From the NCBI GenBank assembly GCA_944990035.1, contig CALYLX010000149.1:682001-746000 (forward strand): a stretch of DNA of 64,000 nucleotides. Direction: 5' to 3'. This DNA is from Clitopilus passeckerianus. Taxonomy: Eukaryota > Basidiomycota > Agaricomycetes > Agaricales > Entolomataceae. The translations under genes and the position numbers were made by a program. The notes under the pieces are model-generated. The model saw nothing but the letters and a program-made list of their open reading frames with translations, was not told where the DNA came from and searched no databases. Shown here piece by piece: positions 22,170-30,413 of this stretch (within the stretch, counting starts at the first letter, position 1; each line of letters starts with the position of its first letter).

Positions 22170-23769
22170 ATGTCTACAGACTCAACTGAAGACGACCCTG
22201 CCCAAGGCGTGCCCACAAAAACAATCAAAATCGGGCAATTTAAGGCGGCGGCTGTGGTCGCGGATGAAGACGTTGGACTACAGTTGACTTCCTCGTAAAG
22301 TATAGAGCCCGTGTGGCTCAATCGTATACTTTATGATGTCCTATACTCTACCATGGTTGTCACATTTGCGTGACTCCGTGATTTTTTGTCACGCTCGAGC
22401 CAGGGAGCCATCGAGCTCGTAGAAACTGCGAAAGTAATGTATTCAATGCATATACATAGTGTAGATTGGTAGATATTTTGATCTATTCTGATTCATTAAT
22501 AGTTGCAAATTTGGGCTGCTTTGAATTTTTTTTTGCATTCTGGCCGCACAGAACCTCACTGATCAGGTTGAATGCGGGTACATGATAAAGTATAATCACT
22601 ATTTCTGGCTAAACATTATACATTACGAGGGTTTATGTATAAAATGGCGGTAACCATCGTGGTGACCGCCCTCGGGTATACATTACGAGGTTTCATACAT
22701 AGCGAGGTTATACATTACGAGGAAGTCAACTGTATATGGAATTGAACATCCTGATGAGCGAACGGCTACTTGTTGGATAGAATCGGAAGAGGGGAAGGTA
22801 AGATATGTGATAGTTCTCTAAATATGTCCTTTCCCCCGATCCCTGATTCTCTCCAGCCTTTCGGGGTGAAATGGACTTCGAACCAATCCCTCGATACAAC
22901 CGGTCTAGTGCGAGTTGACGGGATGACCTGCGCTGCCATGAAAACGACGACATCTCCAGGTCGTGCGGTTCCTAACCCTTGGACAACAATCGACTTCTGT
23001 GATACCCCTCATGCACGGAAGAAGCTGGTGTTCTCCAAAATAGAAACAACTGGTACTCTCAATTCACGATTTCATCAGAGGGTCTTACCACTTAACATCT
23101 GTGCTTGCATAGATGATGACGCATACAGCAGTCAGTCTATTCCCGAAGACTTTGGTCTCATAAAGCTGTCCATCTGGCGTACAGAAGTGGTAGCTACAAC
23201 CAGACACAACACGTCCTCTGAGAAGCATATGCTGGAAAAGGTTCACGAGCGATCTAAAAAGGCAATGGTTCACCAAGCCAGGTACTGTCACATCCACGAC
23301 GTTCTAGCCTATGACTGAACCTCTTTAGACTCGGAGAAAACCTCACACAGCCGAAGGAATGGACGAAGGTCAAGTACATTGAGCTCCTGGCTACCTTCCA
23401 CTTCAAGTACAGGCCCAGAGGTGCGTTGTATAGGCCCACCTACCACTGGCACAATAATTATGTTTTGACCCGCCAAAGATCATCTTCTGGCACACGGAAT
23501 AATATCTTCAACCAAGAAACGAAAAGCGACAGCTGAGGATGTCATCGACCTGACTATAGACGACGATGAAGCCACCGAGGCGGGTGGCTCCGACCGAGAT
23601 GAGAGGATTCGAGCGCTTGAGGTAGGCCGAGCTTCAGTGGTATAAGTCACCTATGTTAACTTGCCTACGCCAAAAGGCACAAATACAGGTGCTGAAGCAG
23701 AAGGGTAAGAAGCCCCAACATAAGAGGGTAAAGAAGGAAGTCAAAGCCGAGATCCTAGAGATCTTATAG
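22170..23769 (+). pseudogene. Array paralog F: subtype-D gene split by a transposon insertion
   Basis: MSTDSTEDDPAQGVPTKTI start with IKIGQFKAAAVV, as in D. The first exon is interrupted after codon 37 or so by the 452-bp element at 22281-22732; reading on after the right-hand TA continues the same exon in the same frame (ATCWIESEEGK). Everything downstream looks intact: PFGVKWTS, KKLVFSKIETT, DDDAYSSQS, FGLIKLSIWRTEVV, KVHERSKKAMVH, ATFHFKYRPR, DHLLAHGIIS, STKKRKA (basic), VIDLTIDDDEATE (SUMO-interacting motif), coiled coil (ERIRALEAQIQVLKQKG), RVKKEVKAEILEIL with two psi-K-x-E sites. With no other lesion found, the insertion is probably recent. Whether the element can be spliced or excised is unknown. 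Confidence 0.8.
22281..22732. mobile_element. Non-autonomous TA-flanked inverted-repeat DNA transposon (MITE, Tc1/mariner-like)
   Basis: The 452-bp element has terminal inverted repeats of about 24 bp: CAGTTGACTTCCTCGTAAAG at the left end matches the complement of the right end with a single mismatch. It is flanked on both sides by TA (22279-22280 and 22733-22734), the target duplication used by Tc1/mariner elements. There is no transposase frame. TATACATTACGAGG occurs three times on the right side (22617-22630, 22677-22690, 22709-22722), so the end repeat is internally multiplied. A near-palindrome lies at about 22646-22670 (GGCGGTAACCA, TGGTGACCGCC). It sits inside exon 1 of paralog F. Confidence 0.9.
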
Positions 23770-24164
23770 CTTGAGGCAGCCGTGACGGTGGACACGGAAA
23801 GATCGTGCCCGTCTGAACGTACTCGTCCGTGTCGTGGAACCCGCATATGCGGTAATTTTGTTCCGTTCGGGAGGAAGTAATTATACCGTTATCCTTTTTA
23901 TAATGAAGTACGCTATGTTCTCCTGATCCAAAGAAGGCCTAGATTATGTACTTGAAATAAATCTAATCTCTGTTACACGTCTGTGTACTTGACCTTGAAA
24001 TAGTGACTACAGTACACCGTAAAACTCGCCGATCAAAAGGTTCGGGGTTCGATTTTATGTAATTTATTGGTTGCTAATTATTGCTAAGACGCAAAATCTC
24101 AGGCCTACATCCAAAGTTGTACTGCAACTTCTGCGTGGGCCACTTCTAGTATTCTAGCAGCAGG

Positions 24165-26113
24165 ATGCCACAGACAAAGCAAACCGCTCGGAAGTCAGCT
24201 TATCGTGGTGAGTGTTTCCGGATCCATCATTCATCCTAGAATAAAACTCAAGACAAACGTCAAACCACAGAACCCCCAACCCAAAGGCCAGAGACACCTA
24301 TATGTGCAACAGACCCTAATGTGCAGACGCACTTGAGTCATGACCAGTTCTCAGCATGGATCAAGGCTGGCGGCAAGGAGCTTCCGCTTTACGAACAAGA
24401 CGTTCAAATATTTCAAGGTGGTGATCTTGTCGTTGTTTCAGCATGCATCCCCTCCGAGTCAGGAAAGGTGGGGTTTTCCCCTTGAAACATGAGGAGAGAG
24501 GTTGACTGCAAATAACAGGCGTTCAGTGTTCATTGGGCCGATACAAGGCGAACGTACAACACTGTCTCCATTGATGGTGTCAGGATCGGTTGGTGGCTCA
24601 TCAACTCGAATCGACACTATACCGAGCCCAAAGGGCACCAAACAAAATCTGTCAGGTCTTTGAGAACGTCGGCAGAGTATAGGCAGAGTTTGGTGTTCGC
24701 AGATATAAAAACAACAGGTCTGTTAACGTCTTTCATGAACACGTCCCGCTCTGATAGATGATAGGGGATGATGCTTACCTTGATAAGGAATCGAGTGCTC
24801 TGCTTGGCCAAATTGAGGTCGATATTGCCAAATGCACGTCCACGCGGGTTAGAAAACGCAAAAGGGAGAGAAAAGAAAAAGAGACTGAGAAACGAAAGAA
24901 ATCCAAATATACTACACCTATTCTCGATGAAGTAGTCCACGAAACATCGGCGAGGGCGAGCGGGCATTGCTTTCAGTACGTGGCTGCTTACCACTTACAC
25001 TTGGAGGCTGACTTATTCGAGAAAGGCTTGGTGATAAAATATACAAACCGATTCCCGATTACTCGGGCTCGGGATCCGACTCCGAATATAAAGACAAACC
25101 GCGGGTCGAACTACGATGGACCCGGGATAAGCCTCACCTGAAATTCGTATTCAAGTACAGATCCAGAGGTATATCGGCACGCATCACATCATAAGCGTAA
25201 ATATTATTGACCGTATCAACAACGATAGCCCGTCTGCAAGCTGACGGAATCATTCCCAGGGACGAGATACTAGATCCACAGGACGAAGACCACTCATCTG
25301 AGCGAGATTCTCAGTCTCCTAGTCACTATCATGCACTGGAATCTTCCAGCGATAGGAGTTTACCCTCTGGATTGTGCTCCAGCCCTCGTCCACGATCGGC
25401 CTCTCAGGCATCTGCGATTACGGAACTGGAGTACATTGATGACCCCTCCTGACAGTGCCGCAGGTTCCGATACCTACAGATAAATTTGCGGCACCTTCAG
25501 GATCAACAAGTGCAAGAAGTGGGCAACCTGCTCGGGTCACCTCTCCGGCTGGGGATGAAAGGCACAATATTTCACTAGGAGTCAACAGCACATCAGCGAT
25601 GGCGGCTCTTCCTTCAGCACCTGATACCGGAGTGGGTTCCGTTCCTCAATCCCCCCAGTCGCAATTGCGCGTGTCTTTATCTGAAAGGACTGGCCCTGTT
25701 GATGAATCGCAGGCTCGAGATGCACCTGCTCATGCAACGGTAGAAGAGCAGGGTGGCTCGGGCGGGGGACCGTCAGAGGTGCCAGATGTGCCGGTCCTTT
25801 CCACTGAGGGAATTCATGTGAAGGAAGAAACAGAGGTAAAACGAGAATACCTCGACGATGACCCTCTAGACGGGAGAGTTCGCTGGCTCCAGGTAAGTAC
25901 TCGCATCCCTCCATCAACGGCGTCGGGTAGAAGCCAATCATAAATGTACAGGCGGAGCTCAAGTCGGTAACGGAGGAGTTGAATCGCCGCAAAAAAGCAC
26001 AAGTCAAGAAAGAGATCAAGGAAGAGGATCCGGCAATTAGTCTAGCGGTCAAACAAGGTGCCTCCGAGAACGGGCGATTTATGATTGACCTTACTGGACT
26101 CCTTGACGATTGA
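24165..26113 (+). pseudogene. Array paralog G: third subtype with histone-H3-tail-like start; frameshifted in its SUMO-interacting motif
   Basis: Exon 1 (24165-24207) starts MPQTKQTARKSAYR; exon 2 is 24271-24467, exon 3 from 24519. Blocks: HLSHDQFSAWIKAGG, ELPLYEQDV, SACIPSESGK, AFSVHWADT, FADIKTT, DDAYLDKE, a basic insert with RKRKRERKEKETEKRKKSK, EVVHETSARA, LKFVFKYRSR, RLQADGIIP. Where paralog H has CIDLTEPE, this copy reads YIDDPS then stop (25450-25452): about eight extra bases (TGACCCCT) shift the frame. The downstream frame continues without stops: VKEETEVKRE, a coiled coil (RVRWLQAELKSVTEELNRR), VKKEIKEE and a second motif MIDLTGLLDD, ending at 26113. Either a truncated protein of about 300 residues is made or the gene is dead. 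The retained downstream frame argues that the shift is recent. Confidence 0.7.
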
Positions 26114-26662
26114 AGTTGGTCAGAAATTCTGCTATCTCTTGGATGTTGCCCGAAAGCCTAGAGACAAGCCTTTCACAAAGTGTCATTGTTTGGCCATTCT
26201 ACGCCTCGAATATCTGTAGTACAGGAGCCCCTCGATCGCTAGTTGACGATATAGATACTGTTACTGGAAAATTCTACTGCAAAGTGCGGAAAAGTGCGGA
26301 AACGTTTGATTGTGGCCCCAACTAACGGCTTAGTGCGTCGAGAGCGTTCACAGTACAATCGAAACTGCGAGGTTCCACGTTAAACTGGCAGTATCCGAGT
26401 CAACATCCGTTCATCAGCAATCGCTAGTTATTGGCGGTGCATCTTAGTATTGAGACAGTTAGGACTACATCGTACAATCACGCGAGAGTTATATATCATG
26501 GTTACGCATAGGTTATCAATTCGTATAAGCCTGGTATAAACAAGCTCTGAGCCCAACTGAAGCATCAGACACATTCGTTCCTCCAAGACTAAAATTAAGT
26601 GGGAATGCTTACCTTGAACAAAGTTTCTCCGACTCTACTCTGCTTGAAATTATTCGCTTAGG
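26114..26662. other. Intergenic region after paralog G, no gene seen
   Basis: This 549-bp AT-richer stretch holds the 3' end of paralog G and the downstream region of the minus-strand defensin-like gene. AAAGTGCGG is tandemly repeated at about 26280-26299. I see no other feature. Confidence 0.45.
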
Positions 26663-26930
26663 TTAGTTGCAAACGCAGACTTGACTAGGGTGGCATTAGG
26701 TCTGGGCTGCTCTCATGGTCTGAGGCCACTCACTCGGAATTGCAATGACCTCCATGATAGTCCCCATGTTGGGCGAGGCAGGAAGCAGAGCATGCAGCAT
26801 CACCAGCTCCCCAAATGGCTCCCACCTGGCAAGACGAAGCAGTGTTGTCAACCGCCCGAGCATCAGGAATGGAGGCGGCGTTGACAGCCGCAAACACGGC
26901 GAAGACGACAGAAATCAGAGAGAACTGCAT
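26663..26930 (-). CDS. Defensin-like secreted cysteine-rich peptide
   Basis: Two exons on the minus strand, 26930-26734 and 26684-26663, with a 49-nt intron; 72 residues. The N terminus MQFSLISVVFAVFAAVNA is a clear signal peptide, followed by a short propeptide-like SIPDARAVDN. The last 40 residues contain six cysteines spaced C-x12-C-x3-C-x11-C-x5-C-x-C with GGHC before the fourth, the signature of cysteine-stabilized alpha-beta defensins. The intron places the last CVCN in its own tiny exon. It would be an extracellular antimicrobial peptide by family analogy; activity is not shown. It lies inside the DUF7918-like array between paralog G and a decayed copy, on the opposite strand. The upstream ATG at 27023 would spoil the signal peptide, so the internal ATG was chosen. 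Confidence 0.8.
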
Positions 26931-27489
26931 GATAGGTGGTTTATGCTGACTGTTATTGAGGGCTCTGGAATTTTTGAAGCACGATTTATACTTCGAACTC
27001 GGTCGCCACCCGGGTGATAACACCGTCGGAGATGATTCGAAGGGATGAGCGCTAGGTCACATTGCAAATTACTGGCCTCGTTCTCTCGCCTATGAAAAGC
27101 GAAATGAGTGCAGGGAATTCATTTATCACGGTCTGTGGAGATGCCTCAGCGTGGTATGTAGCCCTGAAACGTCGTCGAGAGCCAATTGCTGTCGTATTAT
27201 TCGGATGCTCCTTTTAAAAGAGCCCAATTTGTCTTTGCTCACCAGTCACACGATTTTCACCTGTCGATAGCTATCAGCTAACTAGCCGTATCGGGGTAAT
27301 CCAAGCATTCCGAATGCCAAAATTCTTCGGTTGAGAGGCATAGCGCCGATGAAGTCTGGGGCCCATCGTGATCTTTGGCAGTAAGCCCTGCGCCACGTTC
27401 AAGTTGTGCACCACGAAGCATCATTCACACTAACAGAATCATTTGCCTCGATCCAGTCATATGAGTGGAGCTTTGACGATGCCGGTGCG
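26931..27489. other. Intergenic region upstream of the defensin-like gene
   Basis: This 559-bp region must contain the promoter of the minus-strand peptide gene. Reading leftwards, TATAAA is visible at about 26985-26990 (complement), 55-60 bp before its ATG, a good TATA position. The rest shows no gene; its right end grades into a decayed array paralog. Confidence 0.5.
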
Positions 27490-28140
27490 AGGTGACGAAC
27501 GGTCAAAAAATGACATGGTCCACCAAGCAAGGTACAAGGTCAGCCAAAGCGTCTGGGACTACTGCTGAACTTGCAACGCTCGAAGAGACTTCTCCACCTT
27601 CACAAACGGGATAGTCGACTGTCAGCCCCAAAGAACTGCTCGCTACATCTTATTTCGAATATAAGCCTACACTGTAGAGGTGAGTAGCATGATTGTTGTC
27701 TCAGCGGGCATACAATGCCTTTCCTGACATGCCAGAGGCAATTTTCGGGCCCAAGAAACAAAAGGCTGCCACAGAGGGTGTCATTGATTTCGTTTTAGAT
27801 GACGACGAGACCAGCGAGCCGAGTGGCTACGACCGAACTGAGGGGATTCGAACCCTTGAGGTAGGCCGAGCTTCAGTGGCATGAGTGGCCTATGATGATG
27901 TTTCTACGCTAAAAAGCCTGAATACGGGTCCTGAGGCAGAAAGTCAAGAAACCACAGCACACAAGAGTAAAGGAGGCCAAAGCCGAGATCCTGTAGCTTG
28001 AAGCGACCATCGAAGTTGTCTACCCGAATCGACCGTTCGTCGAACCCATAGATGAGGTAATTTTGTTCAGTTGAGGAACAATTATAGTAATTATACCTTC
28101 ATCCTTTTGTAAGAATGTACGCCATTCTCGTGATTAAATG
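27490..28140 (+). pseudogene. Decayed fragment of an array paralog (duplicate of the 3' half of F)
   Basis: Pieces align in order with paralog F: MVHQA at about 27514-27530, KELLATSYFEYKP (27630-27670), KKQKAATEGVIDFVLDDDETSEPSG (27760-27825), EGIRTLE followed by the same intron start GTAGGCCGAGCTTCAGTGG as in F, then degraded VKxE-coding sequence and about 100 bp of matching 3' flank to 28140. In-frame stops and lost splice sites show it is dead. The SUMO-interacting core has mutated from VIDLT to VIDFV. It is a remnant of a segmental duplication that carried F plus 3' flanking DNA. Confidence 0.75.
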
Positions 28141-28387
28141 AAGGCTTGATTCTGTGCTGCCGACCAAACTCAGACCGAGCTACTGGAATATTTGGTGACG
28201 TGGCCGGATTAGTGGAAATGGGCAGGATTCTGAAAATGTGTAGGGACCATTTGTGAAAAGAATATAGGAGTCGCCCGACCCTTGGTGGGAAATCGATGAG
28301 ACTCCAGTTTGATGGACAGATTCTGTCTTTCGATTGCAAATTGCCGAACAGTGCCGAAGCGTTTGATTGTGGGCTACTATCGGTGGC

Positions 28388-30093
28388 ATGGTCGAACAGA
28401 CCGTTCAGATGTCGGGATATGATAGTAAGTGTTTAGGCCCCATTAACCACAGACCTAATAGCAACCCCGGACTGCAGGAACACAAACTCTACACGCCCTG
28501 GAGCCTCAAGTACAGACCCGCCTGACCCACGACCACTTCACGGCATGGATAAAGACAGGCGACAAAGAACTTCCCCTTTACGAACAAAAGGTGGAATTAT
28601 CCCAGGACAAGGTCGTCGTCTCAGCGTACATCCCTTCTGAGGCAGGAACAGTAATTGTTCCTTCTTGCGGTTAGAGGAAGAATGCTGACTAGGGAAAAGA
28701 CATTTAGTGTTCACTGGGGAGACACGAGGCGGGCATACAGCACTTGTACTACCGTATTCATTGACAACGTCGAGGTGGGGTATAACTTTATCAATTCCAC
28801 TCGCCAAGCTTTGCCTGGTCCCGACACACAAAGTATCGCATCTATGAGGACGTCGGAGGGGTTTACGCAGGATTTGATGTTTGCAATGATCGAAACAACT
28901 GGTTTGTCGCTGGTTATTCCTCGAAGTACGCCCCTTCCCTAACGGTTTTACAATTGGTAGAGGATGATGCTTACCTCGACAAACCTCCGAATCCATTTAT
29001 TGGAGAAATTGAAGTCCGCATCTCCAAGGGCACCCCTAATTGGGTCAGAAAACGGAAGCGGTCTAGGAAAGGCCCATGGAGGCAACAGAAGATACCCAGG
29101 TATACGGCGCCTAATCTCATTGATGAGGTTGTTCACGAGAGATCTATGAAGGCGAAGGGTCATCGTTTCCAGTTCGTCGCCACCTGTCAATTGCATGTCG
29201 TTGCTGACTTGTCTAAGCAGGCTGGGCTCCAGAACATATAACCCAGTCGACGATTCCTCGGAATCCGAGGACGACTACCTGGAGACCTCATACAACACTG
29301 GAAAGTGGAAAAACCCCATGTGATATTCATATTCAAGTACAGGTCCAAAAGTACGTGGACAGGTTTAATCCTGCTGATATATGGTGATTAAATTCATGAC
29401 CAACGATAGTTCGTCTTCAATGGGATGGTATTATACCCAAGGACAAGGATCAGGAAACCATAAATCCTCGAGACAAGGCACGGTCATCTGCTCAAAAGCC
29501 TCCATCTTCTGGCCCCCGTGATATACCTGAATCCCTAAGCCCCGCAAACCCAACAGTCGGATCGTCCTCTCGTTCTCGCGCTCAAACCACCTCTCGAGCG
29601 CCTGCATTGACGGTACTGGAGTGCATTGACCTGACGGAGCCCGAGGTACCGACCCCTACGGACAAGCCCACAGCTCTATCAAGAAGTGGGGAAGATTCTG
29701 CAGCTCGGACAACCCAGTCGCAATCAAAAGACGGTTTCCTGAGGTCTTCTGCTGATGTAGCTCGCGTAAAGAAAGAACTGGAGATTAAACAGGAATGCCT
29801 CGAGGGCAAGCTCGATGGTGATCCCATTTACGAAAGAGTCCGCAGGCTCAAGGTACTTGAACTCTTCCATCAATCATGTCAAGAGACGCTGATCATATTT
29901 GTTACAGGCCGAGCTCGCTTCAGCCACAGAGGAGTTGAATCGCCGCAAAAGGATCAAGAAAGAGGTCAAGGAAGAGGATGCGGCCATTAGTCTGGCAGCC
30001 AGTCGAGGAGCGTCCGAGAATGAACAATCTGGGACCTTGGTGGGCTGGATTAAGGCCGGTCTAGAACCTATGCTTCCTTCATTTTTGCGATAG
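28388..30093 (+). pseudogene. Array paralog H: third subtype, frameshifted at an A5C4 run
   Basis: Exon 1 28388-28424, sister of paralog G. Blocks: RLTHDHFTAWIKTGD, ELPLYEQKV, SAYIPSEAGT, TFSVHWGDT, FAMIETT, EDDAYLDKP, IGEIEVRISK, a basic insert RKRKRSRKG, DEVVHERSMKAKGH. In the exon from about 29221 the frame ends at ATG TGA (29318-29323) next to AAAAACCCC; a one-base shift there restores FIFKYRSK and everything after. Downstream are RLQWDGIIP, a Ser/Pro-rich stretch, ECIDLTEPEVP (SUMO-interacting motif), VKKELEIKQE, a coiled coil (RVRRLKAELASATEELNRR) and IKKEVKEED, i.e. four psi-K-x-E sites, ending at 30093. The shift sits in a homopolymer, so sequencing error is possible; otherwise the product is truncated. 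The G start resembling histone H3 is not kept here. Confidence 0.7.
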
Positions 30094-30413
30094 AGCCAAA
30101 TCTATAACTGCATGGTATTATTACATACCCTTCGTGTCTGGAGAGGGTGGTCCAGTTGAACTGACTGCTGGCGTTGATCACCAAATTCGTTAAATATCAG
30201 GGTCAATTTTACCACGTGACCATAAATCCTGAATTTTTGCTCGAATATGCTCTTTCCTCAGAGCCAGATCCGGAAATGTCACTTGATCGATTTTTTCCTT
30301 CAGTAGCGACATTTTGCTGTCGACGCCGACCATTTGCCTATTGGCCATCGCTCTCGACAGCGTCCGCTACAGCCAGCTTCTCAACTTCCTCACTACGAGC
30401 AGCGAAGAAAAGA
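30094..30413 (+). promoter_or_regulatory. Leader and promoter of OLA1, including in-frame upstream start codons
   Basis: This region reads without a stop from an ATG at 30174, and from a second ATG at 30276, into the OLA1 frame at 30414. The 46 codons from 30276 encode an Arg/Ser/Ala-rich, nearly acid-free peptide (ending ASFSTSSLRAAKKR) that looks like a mitochondrial presequence. It may be 5' UTR, or a longer isoform's N terminus. Confidence 0.5.

Noticed and set aside
22281..22732. A novel intron in paralog F
   Set aside because: It begins CAGTTG and ends CAACTG with inverted ends and TA duplications, not GT-AG, and no paralog has an intron there.
24165..24207. Fragment of a true histone H3 gene
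   Set aside because: Only eight residues match, the rest of exon 1 and exon 2 belongs to the array family, and no histone fold follows.
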